From Burkholderiaceae bacterium (GTDB lineage Bacteria; Pseudomonadota; Gammaproteobacteria; Burkholderiales; Burkholderiaceae_C): a DNA stretch of 64,000 bases. The notes beneath the pieces are model-generated. The model was given only the letters and a program-made list of their open reading frames with translations. It made no database searches and was not told the origin of the DNA. The first letter of the stretch is position 1; each line of letters begins with the position of its first letter. The position numbers were made by a program, and so were the translations under genes. Location of the stretch: NCBI GenBank assembly GCA_913776825.1, contig CAJYPV010000022.1, positions 62,001-126,000 on the forward strand. Direction: 5' to 3'. This document shows positions 1-11,114 of this stretch, in pieces.

Positions 1-725
1 AGCAACTCGTGCGGCGCCACGAAGAAGGCTTCGACGGCGACCGCGAAAAACTCTTCCGGCGCCTCGGCCCCGTACGGATCGATCAGCGTGGGGACGCCCG
101 CATCGACCCGATCGCAGAACCAGGTCCATTCGGCCTCCATCGTGGCGCTCCATTGCTGACGCGCTTCCCGCGTCGCCAGGGCGGGCGAGCCATTGATGGT
201 GCCGTCCCGCGCATCGATTACGTGGGCGAATTCGTGGATCACGACGTTGTAGACCGCATCGTGGCCTTCGACGCGGTCCACCGCCTCGGGCGTGATCGCG
301 CTCCAGGCCAGCATCAGCGGACCGCCTTCCATGGCTTCGCCGGCCAGCGGCTCGTCGTAGGCATGGACCACGCCGTCGTCGTCCATCGTCTCGCGAGGCG
401 CGATGACCTCGCCTTCATGCATCACGATGCCGACGAAGCCGTCATACCAGGACAGCCCCAATCGCAGCACCGGCAGACAGGCCTGCGCGGCCACGGCGAC
501 GGCGACCTCGTCGGTGACGACAAAGCCGCCAGCGCCGTGGAATTCCTTGGCGGCGAGGAAGAGCGAGCACAGGCGACGCAGCTCGCGTTGGTCCGCGTCA
601 CTGCGTCGTGCCAGGAAGGGATAGTGCGCCAGCGTGTGCCGCCACAGCGGCTCGGGAATCGCGAACTGCTCCAGCTGGCGCTGCTCGCGGCGTTGGCGCC
701 ATCGCTGCAGAAGGCCGGACAGCAT
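1..725 (-). CDS. mtfA: MtfA-like M90 zinc peptidase, 3' end cut by window edge
   Basis: I translated this frame directly. It begins MLSGLLQRWRQRREQRQ and carries the zinc-binding HEFAH motif at about residues 163-167, followed by DARDGT, as in MtfA (glucose-regulated metallopeptidase that binds the repressor Mlc in enterobacteria). It has no signal peptide and should be cytosolic. The ATG at 723-725 is the first good start, and it lies 39 bp downstream of the lpxH stop, so mtfA is probably last in the ppiA-ppiB-lpxH-mtfA run. The frame stays open to base 1, so the C-terminus is missing. The family assignment is firm; a Mlc partner in this organism is not shown. Confidence 0.85.
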   Translation of the reverse strand, partial: MLSGLLQRWRQRREQRQLEQFAIPEPLWRHTLAHYPFLARRSDADQRELRRLCSLFLAAKEFHGAGGFVVTDEVAVAVAAQACLPVLRLGLSWYDGFVGIVMHEGEVIAPRETMDDDGVVHAYDEPLAGEAMEGGPLMLAWSAITPEAVDRVEGHDAVYNVVIHEFAHVIDARDGTINGSPALATREARQQWSATMEAEWTWFCDRVDAGVPTLIDPYGAEAPEEFFAVAVEAFFVAPHEL

Positions 726-764
726 ATCGACTCCGAAAGGCGAGGCGGTGAAACAGCCGCCGGT

Positions 765-1580
765 TCAGGCGGCGTGGCGGGCCTGCGTGACCTCGGTGCG
801 CATCGGCGCATCGCGTCGAACGCCGGAAGCGTCGAGCACGAGCACATCGCCGCGCTGCGCATGGTCGAAGTCCCAATCCGACAGCACCACGCGACGCAGT
901 CCGCCGCCGAGATCATGATCGGCGGGGCGGTGGGTGTGGCCGTGGATCAGCACGCTGGCGTCCGCGGCACGCAGCCAGTCGCGACTGGCGCGGTCGTCCA
1001 CGTCGGCCCAATGCGCGGGATCACGCTGATGGGCCCGGCTCTTGGCGCGCAGATGACGTGCCAGCGCCCGGCGCGCGGACAGCGGCAGCATCAGCAGGGA
1101 CGCCTTCACGCCGGCGCGGCGCACGATGCGGCGGGCGCGCTGATAGCCGACATCCTCGACGCACAACAGGTCGCCATGGCTGAGCAGCCAGCGCTGCCCG
1201 AAGGCGTCGAAGCGCACGGGGTCGTCGAGCAGCCGCAGGCCGCTGTCGTCCGCCATGGCCCAGCCCAGCATGAAGTCGCGGTTGCCGTGCATGAAGTACA
1301 GCGCGCAGCGGCGAGAGGCTTCCCGCAGCAGCGTCATGCAATGCTGTTCGAAGCTGCCGGCCTGCCAGCGTGCGTCATCGCCGGTCCAGGCTTCGAAGAT
1401 GTCGCCCAGCAGGAACACCGCATCGGCCGGCGTGGCCGCGAGGTGCTGACGAAAGCGTTCCAGCGTGGCCGGCAGGTCCGGCGACAGGTGCAGGTCGGAC
1501 AGCACGTCCACCCGCCGCCACCCCGGCTCGGCGCGCAGCGTCGCCAGCGGCTGGGGCAGCGGGAAGGGCGACGGAATCAC
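765..1580 (-). CDS. lpxH: UDP-2,3-diacylglucosamine diphosphatase
   Basis: LpxH hydrolyses UDP-2,3-diacylglucosamine to lipid X plus UMP in lipid A synthesis at the inner face of the cytoplasmic membrane. The 271-residue protein shows the calcineurin-type metallophosphoesterase motifs in order: DLHLS (Asp/His metal ligands) near residue 31, GDIFEAW near 58, GNRDF near 99 and GHTHRP near 213. Length is slightly above the usual 240 residues. Its ATG overlaps the ppiB stop by 4 bp (1577-1580), which implies translational coupling. The presence of lpxH supports a Gram-negative host. Confidence 0.95.
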   Translation of the reverse strand: MIPSPFPLPQPLATLRAEPGWRRVDVLSDLHLSPDLPATLERFRQHLAATPADAVFLLGDIFEAWTGDDARWQAGSFEQHCMTLLREASRRCALYFMHGNRDFMLGWAMADDSGLRLLDDPVRFDAFGQRWLLSHGDLLCVEDVGYQRARRIVRRAGVKASLLMLPLSARRALARHLRAKSRAHQRDPAHWADVDDRASRDWLRAADASVLIHGHTHRPADHDLGGGLRRVVLSDWDFDHAQRGDVLVLDASGVRRDAPMRTEVTQARHAA

Positions 1581-2080
1581 TCGACGGCGACAGCGCGCTC
1601 GATGATCACCGGGTCGGTCGGCACATCATCATGGAAGCCGGAGCGGCCGGTCTTGACCTTCTCGATCTTGTCGACGATGTCGGTGCCGCCCACGACCTTG
1701 CCGAAAACCGCATAGCCCCAGCCCGACGGGCTTTCGCTCTTGAAGTTCAGGAACTCGTTGTCGACGGTGTTGATGAAGAACTGCGAGCTGGCCGAGTGCG
1801 GCGCATTGGTGCGCGCCATCGCGACGGTGTACTTGTCGTTCTTCAGGCCGTTGTTGGCTTCGTTCTGGATCGGTGCATCGGTGGCCTTTTGCTTCATGCC
1901 CACGTCGAAGCCGCCGCCCTGGGCCATGAAGCCCTTGATCACGCGGTGGAAGATCGTGCCGTCATAGTGGCCCTTGGCCACATACGACAGGAAATTGGCG
2001 ACGGAGGCGGGCGCCTTCACATCGTCCAGTTCCAGGGTGATCAGACCTTGGTTGGTGTGCAGTTCGACTTTCTTGCTCAT
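1577..2080 (-). CDS. ppiB: Cytoplasmic peptidyl-prolyl cis-trans isomerase (cyclophilin B)
   Basis: This is a 167-residue cyclophilin without a signal peptide, so a cytosolic proline isomerase for protein folding. Visible cyclophilin landmarks are [14 protein letters not shown] with the catalytic Arg, [17 protein letters not shown] around the active site, and GYAVFGKV near the end. It overlaps ppiA upstream (2077-2080) and lpxH downstream (1577-1580), both by ATGA-type overlaps, so the three are one operon. The pairing of a cytosolic and an exported cyclophilin in tandem is common in Burkholderiales. Confidence 0.95.
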   Translation of the reverse strand: MSKKVELHTNQGLITLELDDVKAPASVANFLSYVAKGHYDGTIFHRVIKGFMAQGGGFDVGMKQKATDAPIQNEANNGLKNDKYTVAMARTNAPHSASSQFFINTVDNEFLNFKSESPSGWGYAVFGKVVGGTDIVDKIEKVKTGRSGFHDDVPTDPVIIERAVAVE

Positions 2081-2652
2081 GGTTTTTTCTCCACGGTGGC
2101 TTTGTTGATGAGGATGGGGGTGGTGGGCAGGTTCTGGAACGCGGCGTCACGCGGCGCGGTGGGGGCGACGCGGATCTTGTCGACCACCTCCATGCCTTCG
2201 ATGACTTGACCGAACACCGCATAGCCGAGGCCGTCGCGGGCGTAGCCGGGGTCCAGGCCCGGGTTGTCCACCACATTGATGAAGAACTGCGAGGTCGCCG
2301 AATTGGGATCGCCGGTGCGGGCCATGGCCACGCTGCCGCGGTTGTTCAGCAAGCCATTGCCGGCTTCCAGCGGAATCGGCGGTTTGGTGGGGCGCTGTTG
2401 CAGCTTGGGCGTGTAGCCGCCGGTCTGCACCATGAAGCCATCGATCACGCGGTGGAAGATCACGCCGTTGTAGTGACCGGCCTTCACATAGTCCAGGAAG
2501 TTGGCGACGGTTTTCGGCGCCTTCTCGGGCTGCAGCTGGATGCGGATGTCGCCCATCGTGGTGCTGAGCTTGACCACCTGAGCCTGCGCCAGCGAGGCCG
2601 CCAGGCTGAGGGTCGCGGCGCCGAGCGCCAGCAGGAATTTGGAAGTCCTCAT
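2077..2652 (-). CDS. ppiA: Periplasmic peptidyl-prolyl cis-trans isomerase (cyclophilin A)
   Basis: A 191-residue cyclophilin whose first 24 residues ([20 protein letters not shown] then LAQA) form a Sec signal peptide with an AQA cleavage site, so it acts in the periplasm. Motifs [32 protein letters not shown] and GYAVFGQV match the cyclophilin fold. It is a paralogue of the adjacent ppiB; the two overlap by 4 bp. The start at 2650-2652 gives the complete signal peptide. Confidence 0.95.
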   Translation of the reverse strand: MRTSKFLLALGAATLSLAASLAQAQVVKLSTTMGDIRIQLQPEKAPKTVANFLDYVKAGHYNGVIFHRVIDGFMVQTGGYTPKLQQRPTKPPIPLEAGNGLLNNRGSVAMARTGDPNSATSQFFINVVDNPGLDPGYARDGLGYAVFGQVIEGMEVVDKIRVAPTAPRDAAFQNLPTTPILINKATVEKKP

Positions 2653-2726
2653 GGGGTTCTTGTGTCGACCGTTGATAGCGTGGAAGGAAAGCGCGCGGCA
2701 GGGGCCGAAGCGGCCCGAGCAGGCGC

Positions 2727-3260
2727 TCAGCGCACGACGCGTTTGGCGCCGTTGAACTCGGTCACGCGTTGCAGCTTCAGGCGCAGGGCGGTGTCATCGC
2801 CGAGTGCCTGCTTCAACGCGCGTTCATAGGACTGCTGCGCCAGGCGCATCAGCACATCGCCCAGATTCTCCTGCGCCTGGGAGTGGTCGGGCTGCAATTC
2901 CAGTGCCCGCATCAGGGACTGGCGAGCCGGCTCGTACTCACCGCGCGCCGCATGGATCACCGCGAGGTTGTTGTAGGGGTCGGCCAGATCCGGGAATTCC
3001 TCGGTCAGGCTCATGAAGATGACGCGGGCGCGCTCGAGCTGCTGGTGCTCCATCAGCATGGTGCCGAGCGCAAAGCGCAACCGCGGATCGTCCGGCGTGG
3101 CCTTGAGTGCGTCTTCCGCCAGCTTGATGGCCTGCTCGCGCTTGCCTGCGGCCCACAGGCCTTGGGCATCGTCCAGCGCGGCGGCCTGCACGGCCGGACC
3201 ACTGAGCACCACCAGCGCGAGGCTGAGGCAACGGAGCAGGGGAGTGAAACGGATGGGCAT
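2727..3260 (-). CDS. Exported tetratricopeptide-repeat protein
   Basis: The protein is 177 residues from the ATG at 3258-3260 (MPIRFTPLLRCLSLALVVLS), which gives a Sec signal peptide ending near AVQAAA. The mature part holds about three TPR units, recognisable by phrases such as DPRLRFALGTMLM, DPYNNLAVIHAARGEYEPA and HSQAQENLGDVLMRLA. The open frame continues 50 codons further upstream, but those residues are low quality and would bury the signal peptide. TPR proteins mediate protein-protein contacts; the partner is unknown. It lies 74 bp upstream of ppiA in the same direction and may belong to that transcription unit. Confidence 0.8.
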   Translation of the reverse strand: MPIRFTPLLRCLSLALVVLSGPAVQAAALDDAQGLWAAGKREQAIKLAEDALKATPDDPRLRFALGTMLMEHQQLERARVIFMSLTEEFPDLADPYNNLAVIHAARGEYEPARQSLMRALELQPDHSQAQENLGDVLMRLAQQSYERALKQALGDDTALRLKLQRVTEFNGAKRVVR

Positions 3261-3553
3261 GGTGGGCGTGTGCTGGCGCTTCTTGTGTGTGTGGGACGGT
3301 GGCGCGATCGGTCGGCTGGGCAGTGCGTGAGGGTCGGTCCGGCGAAGGCGCGCAAGGTCTGACCCCATCGATGTCGCCGCGTGCCGGGCCATCCTCGCGG
3401 TCAGCGCCACGGTACGCGCCGATCGACGAGCAGACGACGCGCCCGGTCGATCGGACAGCCCACGGCCATCCTGCGGTGATCACACGGTCCGCTCGCGCTC
3501 ATCCTGCGGACCTTCACGGCGACGACCCCATCGGGCCGGGGGGCGGACCGGGT

Positions 3554-3589
3554 CTGTCCGGAGTTGCCGGACAGTCGGACCGCTATACT
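3554..3589 (+). promoter_or_regulatory. Inverted repeat plus -10-like box upstream of cysS
   Basis: An 8-bp perfect inverted repeat, CTGTCCGG-AGTTG-CCGGACAG (3554-3574), lies 10 bp before a good -10 hexamer TATACT (3584-3589). A -35 element 17 bp upstream of this -10 would fall inside the repeat, so the repeat could be an operator or a small hairpin. The rest of the 500-bp space between the TPR gene and cysS (3261-3761) holds no convincing gene; the frame in register with cysS from 3564 lacks conserved content before the true start. Confidence 0.4.
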
Positions 3590-3761
3590 GCCGACCATTC
3601 TAGAGCGAGCTGTCGTCCCTCGCTTGACCCGCCTCTTCCGGCCCCGTCCCTCGTTGTGCATCGCGGTGCATCGGCACCTCCGCACCGGCCGGAATCCCGA
3701 TAGCGCCCTGTCTGCGCTGGGCGCGATGGTCGAGGTCGGGACTTCTCCAGTGGCCCCACTC

Positions 3762-5161
<1,400 letters not shown>

Positions 5162-5162
<1 letters not shown>

Positions 5163-5815
5163 TGGCGCGTGTGGCGACTGCCGGGGTGACCCCGGACTAT
5201 TGGGATGAAGCCTGCCGTCATCTGGTCAAGCGCGACCGGGTCATGAAGAAGCTGATCCCGCAATTCGGCGAAGCGCGGTTGCAAAGCCGCACCGATGCCT
5301 TCACGACGCTGGCGCGCTCGATCGTCGGTCAGCAGATTTCGGTCAAGTCGGCCCAGGGCTTGTGGAACAAGTTCGTGGAGCTGACCCCCGGCCCGGCGAA
5401 TCGCATCAAGCCGGTCGATGTGCTGGCGCTGGAGAAACCCGCGCTGCGGGCGGCCGGGCTGTCGGCGCGCAAGGTCGAATACCTGGTCGATCTGGCCCAG
5501 CATTTCGAATCCGGCCAGGTGCATGTGCGCCAATGGGCGCAGATGGACGACGAAGCCATCATCGAAGAGCTGGTGGCCATCCGCGGCATCGGTCGCTGGA
5601 CGGCCGAGATGTTCCTGATCTTCCACCTGATGCGGCCGAATGTGCTGCCGCTGGATGACCCTGGCCTCATCAAGGGCATCAGCCTCCAGTACTTCAGCGA
5701 CGAGCCCGTCTCCCGGGCCGAAGCGCGGGAGTTGGGCGAGGGCTGGGCGCCTTATCGCTCGGTAGCCACATGGTACATTTGGCGCAGCCTCGATCCGCTA
5801 CCGGTGGATTATTGA
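5162..5815 (+). CDS. DNA-3-methyladenine glycosylase, AlkA type (HhH-GPD)
   Basis: Base-excision repair glycosylase removing alkylated purines. The 217-residue protein has the helix-hairpin-helix IRGIGRWTAEMF at about 140-151 and the catalytic aspartate in LPLDDPGL (Asp166 by analogy with the second Asp of the AlkA DD pair). It is the short bacterial form without the AlkA N-terminal domain. The ATG shares one base with the cysS TGA (5160-5164), so the two are translationally coupled, and accA follows in the same direction. Confidence 0.9.
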
Positions 5816-5959
5816 AACCCTTGCAGCCCCTCGCCCGCACGCCCATCCGGCATCGCGGGCAGGACGTGACGAGGGCCTTCTGAGGATCCGGCGATGCCTG
5901 GCATCGCCCACCTCCGATGCCCTTTGACGCAGGCCATCATCGCTGAGAGACCAAGCAGG

Positions 5960-6931
5960 ATGAGCAAAAAGCACTTTCTCGAATTCGAGCAGCCGATCGC
6001 TGAACTCGAAACCAAGATCGACGAACTCCGCTATGTGCAGAGCGAGTCCGCGGTGGACATCTCCGAAGAGATCGACCGACTGGGCAAGAAGAGCCAGCAG
6101 CTGACGAAGGACATCTACGCCAACGTGCTGCCCTGGCAGGTCTATCAGGTCGCCCGCCACCCGCAACGTCCGCAGACGCTGGACTACTGCGCCGACGTCT
6201 TCACCGAATTCCAGGAACTGCACGGCGACCGCCATTTCGCTGACGATGCCGCCATCGTCGGTGGCATCGCCCGCTTCAATGGCCAGGCCTGCATGGTCAT
6301 CGGCCATCAGCGCGGTTCGGATGCCAAGGAGCGCACCCAGCGCAATTTCGGCATGCCGCGTCCGGAGGGCTACCGCAAGGCGCTGCGCCTGCTGAAGCTG
6401 GCCGAGAAATTCGGTCTGCCGGTGTTCACCTTCATCGACACCATGGGCGCCTATCCCGGCATCGGCGCTGAAGAGCGCGGACAGTCCGAAGCGATCGGCC
6501 GCAACATCTTCGAGATGGCCCAGCTGGAAGTGCCCATCATCGCCACCGTGATCGGTGAAGGCGGCTCCGGCGGCGCGCTGGCCATCGGCGTGGCCGACCA
6601 GGTGCTGATGCTGCAGTTCTCGGCCTATTCGGTGATCTCTCCGGAAGGCTGCGCCTCGATCCTCTGGAAGACCGCCGCGCGCGCGTCCGAAGCGGCCGAA
6701 GCCCTCGGCATCACCGCGCACCGCCTGAAGGCGTTGGGTCTGATCGACAAGATCGTGAGCGAGCCCGTCGGCGGCGCTCACCGTGATCCCAAGCAGATGG
6801 CGTCCAACCTCAAGCGCGCGCTGGGCGACGCACTGCGCCAGGTCTCCGACCTGAAGACCAAGGATCTGCTGGAGCGCCGCTATGAGCGCCTGCAGGCCTA
6901 TGGCCGGTTCAGCGACACCAAGAGCCGCTGA
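5960..6931 (+). CDS. accA: Acetyl-CoA carboxylase carboxyltransferase subunit alpha
   Basis: AccA with AccD transfers the carboxyl group from biotin-AccB to acetyl-CoA, making malonyl-CoA for fatty acid synthesis. From the ATG at 5960 ([20 protein letters not shown]) the protein is 323 residues, the expected size. Characteristic segments are [32 protein letters not shown] and the oxyanion-hole region [16 protein letters not shown] purine-rich AAGCAGG precedes the start. The 3' end overlaps the probable tilS start by 50 bp. Confidence 0.97.
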   Translation: MSKKHFLEFEQPIAELETKIDELRYVQSESAVDISEEIDRLGKKSQQLTKDIYANVLPWQVYQVARHPQRPQTLDYCADVFTEFQELHGDRHFADDAAIVGGIARFNGQACMVIGHQRGSDAKERTQRNFGMPRPEGYRKALRLLKLAEKFGLPVFTFIDTMGAYPGIGAEERGQSEAIGRNIFEMAQLEVPIIATVIGEGGSGGALAIGVADQVLMLQFSAYSVISPEGCASILWKTAARASEAAEALGITAHRLKALGLIDKIVSEPVGGAHRDPKQMASNLKRALGDALRQVSDLKTKDLLERRYERLQAYGRFSDTKSR

Positions 6932-8390
6932 GCCTGCGGCCGGCCCGCTGGCCGGCCCGTCGATCGATCGCGACCCGGCGCCGCCTCCCGTTGCGGACAC
7001 TCGCCTGGTGGCGGTCGCCTACAGCGGCGGTCGCGACTCGACCGCGCTGCTCCACGCCACCACCTGTTCCGCCCAGTCCTTGGGCGTGCGCGTGGTGGCG
7101 TTGCACATTCATCACGGCCTCAGCCCCCAGGCGGATGATTGGCTGCGCCATGCCCAGACGCAGGTCGACCAATGGGCTGCGCAGGGCTTGCCGGTCTCAC
7201 TCCAAGCTGAACGCTTGAGCGGCCAGCCCGTGCCCGGCGAGAGCATCGAGGCCTGGGCCCGTGCGGGCCGGCATGCGGCCTTGGCGCGCATGGCGGCGGA
7301 GGCGGGCGCTGAGCTGCTCCTGCTGGCCCACCATCGCCGCGACCAGGCGGAAACCTTTCTGCTGCAGGCGCTGCGCGGCGCCGGCGCGGCGGGGCTGTCG
7401 GCGATGCCGCGACGGCAATGGCGCGGCGCCTTGTGCTGGGCGCGCCCTTGGCTGGACCATCCTCGGGAAGCCATCGAGGCCTACCTGCGCGCCCATCGGC
7501 TCGACTACATCGACGATCACAGCAACAGCGATCCCCGCTATGCCCGCAATCATCTGCGGCAGGCGGTGTGGCCGGCGCTGCTGGCGCAGTCGCCCGGCGC
7601 CGAGACGGCCCTGGCGCGCGCTGCCGAATGGGCGCAGCAGGCCGATGCGCTGCAGCGCGAAATCGCCGCAGAGGACCTTGCCCGCTGGTCCGATGCGGAC
7701 GGCCTTCAACAGGCGTGGGCGCTTTCGTTGAGCCCCGCCCGGGCGCTCAATGCCCTGCGTGCCTGGCTGCACCGGGAGGCGGGGCGCGCGGCGCCGTCGA
7801 CGCTGGTGCAGCGCTTGATGCGCGAGGTGCCGCAGACCGATGTCGGCCGCTGGCCATTCGGCGATCGGGAAGTGCAGCTGTATCGCGGGCGGCTTCGCAT
7901 CGGCTTCGGGCCCGCGCAGCGACCGAGCGTCGCGTCATCGGCGGGCGATGGCGCTCGTCACGGGTCTGACGGCTCGGAAGAAATCTTCGATGCACTGGTC
8001 ACGTCGGCGTCCGAGCCAGATCCTTCTGCGACCTTGGCGTCGGCTTGCCTGGATCTGAGCCAGCCAGGCCGCTATCCGGTGCGCGCGTGGGGCGGCGTGC
8101 TGGAGGTGTTTTCCGTGCCTGATCGGGGCGTGGCGGCTTCCCGGCTCAGCAAGGTGAGCTTGCGTCCGCGCGAAGGCGGCGAGCGGTTTCAGGTCCATGA
8201 AAAGGCAGTGCCGCGCTCGCTCAAGAAGTGCTGGCAGAACGCCGGCATCGCCGCGCCACAGAGGGACGGGCCGCTGCTCTACCTGGATGAGGCCCTGCTG
8301 TTCGTGCCCGGATTGGGCCTGGATGCGCGCTGCCTCGACGCGTCGGAAACGGCCCTCGTGGGGCTGCGCTGGACCCGCCAGCCCGCGTGA
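6882..8390 (+). CDS. tilS: tRNA(Ile)-lysidine synthase
   Basis: TilS converts C34 of the CAU-anticodon tRNA-Ile to lysidine so that it reads AUA. The PP-loop SGGRDS sits at residues 48-53, followed by [13 protein letters not shown], the N-terminal-domain phrase [21 protein letters not shown], and [15 protein letters not shown]. The C-terminal domain ends with [10 protein letters not shown] and KKCWQNAGI. At 502 residues it is long, partly because of a roughly 40-residue Ala-poor N-terminal extension. ATG 6882 lies inside accA with GGAG eight bases upstream; a later start near the PP-loop is possible. Confidence 0.93.
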   Translation: MSACRPMAGSATPRAAEPAAGPLAGPSIDRDPAPPPVADTRLVAVAYSGGRDSTALLHATTCSAQSLGVRVVALHIHHGLSPQADDWLRHAQTQVDQWAAQGLPVSLQAERLSGQPVPGESIEAWARAGRHAALARMAAEAGAELLLLAHHRRDQAETFLLQALRGAGAAGLSAMPRRQWRGALCWARPWLDHPREAIEAYLRAHRLDYIDDHSNSDPRYARNHLRQAVWPALLAQSPGAETALARAAEWAQQADALQREIAAEDLARWSDADGLQQAWALSLSPARALNALRAWLHREAGRAAPSTLVQRLMREVPQTDVGRWPFGDREVQLYRGRLRIGFGPAQRPSVASSAGDGARHGSDGSEEIFDALVTSASEPDPSATLASACLDLSQPGRYPVRAWGGVLEVFSVPDRGVAASRLSKVSLRPREGGERFQVHEKAVPRSLKKCWQNAGIAAPQRDGPLLYLDEALLFVPGLGLDARCLDASETALVGLRWTRQPA

Positions 8391-8533
8391 AGCGGCCGAA
8401 CCCGCCAGGGGGCGGCCTATAGAATCGTCGGCTGCGGTTGCGGACCGCTGGCGCCCTGCGCAACGGCTCTCGCGATCATGCGGACGCAAGCTGCGTCCAT
8501 CCCGATTCCTCCAGGGTTTCTGAAGACACTCTC

Positions 8534-9802
8534 ATGGCATTGATCGTTCACAAGTACGGCGGCACCTCGATGGGGTCGACCGACCGCATCCGCAATGTGG
8601 CCAAGCGCGTCGCCAAGTGGGCCCGCGCTGGCCATCAGATGGTGGTGGTGCCCTCGGCCATGAGCGGCGAAACCAATCGCCTGCTCGGCCTGGCCAAGGA
8701 GCTGTCGCCCGCGAGCAGCTCGCCCTCGCTGATGCGCGAGCTGGACATGATTGCCTCCACCGGCGAGCAGGTCTCGGTCGGCCTGCTGGCCATTGCGCTG
8801 CAGGCCGAAGGCCTGGAGGCGGTCAGCTACTGCGGCTGGCAGGTGCCGGTGGCCACCGACTCGTCCTACACCAAAGCCCGCATCGAGAGCATCGACGACG
8901 CCAAGGTCCGCGCCGATCTCAGCGCCGGCAAGGTGGTCGTGATCGCCGGCTTCCAGGGCGTGGATGAGGCCAACAACATCACCACGCTGGGTCGCGGTGG
9001 ATCGGACACTTCGGCCGTGGCGATCGCCGCCGCGATGAAGGCCGATGAATGCCTCATCTACACCGATGTGGATGGCGTCTACACCACCGATCCGCGCATC
9101 GTCCCGGAGGCCCGCCGGCTGCACACCATCAGCTTCGAGGAAATGCTCGAGATGGCGTCGCTGGGCTCCAAGATCCTGCAGATCCGTTCGGTGGAATTCG
9201 CCGGCAAGTACCGCGTGCCGCTGCGGGTGCTGTCCAGCTTCACCAATTGGGACATCGACATCCACGAGGAAGCCAAGTCCGGCACCCTGATCACTTTTGA
9301 AGAGGACGTAAAAATGGAACAAGCCGTCGTCTCGGGCATTGCCTTCAACCGCGACGAAGCCAAGGTGACCCTGCTGGGCGTGCCCGACAAGCCCGGCATC
9401 GCGTTCCAGATCCTGGGCCCGGTGGCGGATGCCAACATCGACGTCGATGTGATCATCCAGAACGTCTCGCAGGACGGCAAGACCGACTTCTCCTTCACCG
9501 TGCACCGCAACGATTACCAGCGCGCCATGGAGCTGCTGGAGAAGACCGTCGGTCCCGCGGTGCAGGCCGCCAAGGTCCAGGGCGACGTCCGCATCTGCAA
9601 GGTGTCGATCGTCGGCATCGGCATGCGCTCGCATGTGGGCGTGGCCTCGAAGATGTTCCGCTCGCTGTCGGAAGAGGGCATCAACATCCAGATGATCACG
9701 ACCAGCGAGATCAAGACTTCGGTCGTGATCGACGAGAAGTACATGGAGCTCGCCGTGCGCGCGCTGCATCGCGCCTTCGATCTGGACCAGGACGCCGCCT
9801 GA
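8534..9802 (+). CDS. lysC: Aspartate kinase
   Basis: First enzyme of the aspartate pathway to Lys, Thr and Met: phosphorylates aspartate. The 422-residue protein starts [15 protein letters not shown] (kinase KYGGTS motif), continues with [12 protein letters not shown], and ends with two ACT domains (from about residue 265) that normally bind lysine and/or threonine. This is the monofunctional type. An internal ATG at 9314 with GAGG seven bases upstream would give a 162-residue ACT-only product, the beta subunit seen in some LysC enzymes. A strong terminator follows, so it probably ends its transcription unit. Confidence 0.96.
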   Translation: MALIVHKYGGTSMGSTDRIRNVAKRVAKWARAGHQMVVVPSAMSGETNRLLGLAKELSPASSSPSLMRELDMIASTGEQVSVGLLAIALQAEGLEAVSYCGWQVPVATDSSYTKARIESIDDAKVRADLSAGKVVVIAGFQGVDEANNITTLGRGGSDTSAVAIAAAMKADECLIYTDVDGVYTTDPRIVPEARRLHTISFEEMLEMASLGSKILQIRSVEFAGKYRVPLRVLSSFTNWDIDIHEEAKSGTLITFEEDVKMEQAVVSGIAFNRDEAKVTLLGVPDKPGIAFQILGPVADANIDVDVIIQNVSQDGKTDFSFTVHRNDYQRAMELLEKTVGPAVQAAKVQGDVRICKVSIVGIGMRSHVGVASKMFRSLSEEGINIQMITTSEIKTSVVIDEKYMELAVRALHRAFDLDQDAA

Positions 9803-9862
9803 GACGCGTCGCCGTCCTGAGCGGTGCCAGGGCGCGAACGTTGGGTGGAAACCCCGCGCAGG

Positions 9863-9886
9863 AAGACCGGCTTCGGCCGGTCTTTT
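9863..9886 (+). terminator. Rho-independent terminator of lysC
   Basis: A perfect 9-bp stem AAGACCGGC / GCCGGTCTT closed by a TTCG tetraloop is followed by TTTT-CACTT. It sits 60 bp after the lysC stop and before the tRNA-Ser promoter. Confidence 0.85.
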
Positions 9887-9942
9887 CACTTCAGAAAGTG
9901 AGATCGCGGGGTGATGGCAGTGAGATTTGAGGGTCGACTCAC

Positions 9943-9970
9943 TTGAGCATGCAAAAACCCGTGCTATAGT
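9943..9970 (+). promoter_or_regulatory. Sigma-70 promoter of tRNA-Ser
   Basis: TTGAGC (9943-9948) and TATAGT (9965-9970) are separated by 16 bp and lie 16 bp before the mature tRNA 5' end. The position and quality fit a stable-RNA promoter. Confidence 0.7.
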
Positions 9971-9986
9971 CTCAGCTTCTCCGGTT

Positions 9987-10080
9987 GGAGACGTGACCGA
10001 GAGGCCGAAGGTGCTCCCCTGCTAAGGGAGTATGTGAGCTAAAACTTGCATCGAGGGTTCGAATCCCTCCGTCTCCGCCA
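9987..10080 (+). tRNA. tRNA-Ser (anticodon GCU)
   Basis: A 94-nt tRNA with acceptor stem GGAGACG / CGTCTCC, a long class II variable arm typical of serine, and the T-arm sequence GAGGGTTCGAATCCCTC. The anticodon arm CTCCC-CTGCTAA-GGGAG places GCT as anticodon, reading AGC/AGU. The CCA end is encoded (10078-10080). It has its own promoter and terminator and no integrase gene nearby. Confidence 0.96.
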
Positions 10081-10093
10081 ACCAGAATGTGAG

Positions 10094-10122
10094 ACCCCCG
10101 CAGCGAAAGTTGCGGGGGTTTT
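10094..10122 (+). terminator. Rho-independent terminator of tRNA-Ser
   Basis: Stem ACCCCCGCA / TGCGGGGGT (9 bp) with loop GCGAAAGT, ending in TTTT, starts 14 bp after the tRNA CCA. Confidence 0.85.
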
Positions 10123-10463
10123 CTCATTGCGCGAACGCTTTTGAATGCCGGCCGGAATCCATGCGAAATGAATGCGGCACGGCGCATTCAACAGTGCGAA
10201 TGAGTGGCGGCGAATGAGTAGCGGCGAATGATGCGCTCGCGTCGATGAAATGACGGCGATCGCGAATGGCTCTGCCAGCCATTGGCTCCGTAGCTCGTCG
10301 ACGACTCCGCGCTCGGTGGCCCGTGCAGACCGCGATGGCCACGATGGCCGCGCCCCTGCTGGGCAGGGTGACGCAGCGGCCATCTGTTGGATGTTGCCTA
10401 TCGATACCGTCTCGCGGCCACTCGCTGCGCGTCGCGCGGGGGTTCTGTTCTACATTGAGGAAC
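10123..10463 (+). other. Intergenic stretch with no supported gene
   Basis: Between the tRNA terminator and the PaiB-like start I see no frame with protein character. The in-frame extension of the downstream gene back to 10266 reads as Arg/Ser-rich noise. A short tandem repeat lies at 10196-10235, and GAGGAAC precedes the ATG at 10464. Confidence 0.6.
10196..10235. repeat. Short tandem direct repeat, 14-bp unit
   Basis: GCGAATGAGTGGCG (10196-10209) is followed immediately by GCGAATGAGTAGCG (10210-10223) and a partial third copy GCGAATGA (10224-10231). It lies in a non-coding stretch; no function is evident. Confidence 0.7.
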
Positions 10464-11090
10464 ATGTACACGCCCAAGCCATTCGACGTGCCAGACCTCT
10501 CGATGGCGCGGCTGCTGATCGATCAGCACCCGCTCGCCACATTGATCCTCCAGGACCCGACACACGGGTTGTCGGCCACACCGGTCCCGATGATCTGGGG
10601 CGCAGAGAAGGTCGGCAATGGTTGGTGGCTCGAAGGCCATCTGGCCCGGGCGAATCCGCACATGGCTGCGCTGAGCAATCCAGCCACCGGCGAGGTGCTG
10701 GTGCAATTCCATGGACCCGGCGCCTATGTCTCGCCGCGTCATTACGATTCGCCGATGGCCGTGCCGACCTGGAACTACCTGACGCTGCAGGTGCAGGGCC
10801 GGGTGCAGATCCTCGATCACCCGCTGGACAAAGACAACCTGCTCAAGCGCCTGATCGCCACGCAGGAGCCCGCCTACGCCAAGCAATGGAGCGGACTGCC
10901 GGCAGATTTCCAGGGCAAGCTGCTGGGCGCGATCGTGGGCTTCCGCATTCCGGTGGAACGCACCAAGCTCAAGGTCAAGCTCAGCCAGAACCGCTCGCCC
11001 GCCGAGCGCGAACGCATCGCTGCGCATCAGCGCGAGGGCACGCATGAAGAGCAGTTGCTGGCGCGCTGGATGTCGGTGTTGCAGCGCTGA
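10464..11090 (+). CDS. PaiB-like FMN-binding split-barrel protein
   Basis: Member of the PaiB family (named for a B. subtilis negative regulator of sporulation and protease genes, with an FMN-binding split-barrel fold). The 208-residue length matches the family. Visible family features are MYTPKPFDVPDL at the start, ANPHMA, VQFHGPGAYVSPRHY, VPTWNY and the C-terminal KLKVKLSQNRS (Lys-Ser-Gln-Asn motif of the family). The start is ATG 10464 with GAGG upstream. It stands alone. Whether it regulates transcription here is unknown. Confidence 0.88.
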   Translation: MYTPKPFDVPDLSMARLLIDQHPLATLILQDPTHGLSATPVPMIWGAEKVGNGWWLEGHLARANPHMAALSNPATGEVLVQFHGPGAYVSPRHYDSPMAVPTWNYLTLQVQGRVQILDHPLDKDNLLKRLIATQEPAYAKQWSGLPADFQGKLLGAIVGFRIPVERTKLKVKLSQNRSPAERERIAAHQREGTHEEQLLARWMSVLQR

Positions 11091-11114
11091 CGCGCTGAGC
11101 CGCTCAATCCGCCG

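Noticed and set aside
9..1715. A 568-residue open frame on the plus strand
   Set aside because: It is antisense to mtfA, lpxH and ppiB, which all have clear family motifs; high-GC codon bias keeps the opposite strand open.
8391..8533. A lysine riboswitch upstream of lysC
   Set aside because: Only about 140 bp separate tilS and lysC and I see no lysine-riboswitch core sequence; such riboswitches are also rare in betaproteobacteria.
9987..10080. tRNA-Ser as an integration site
   Set aside because: No integrase, no duplicated tRNA 3' end and no mobile genes follow; the tRNA has its own tidy terminator.
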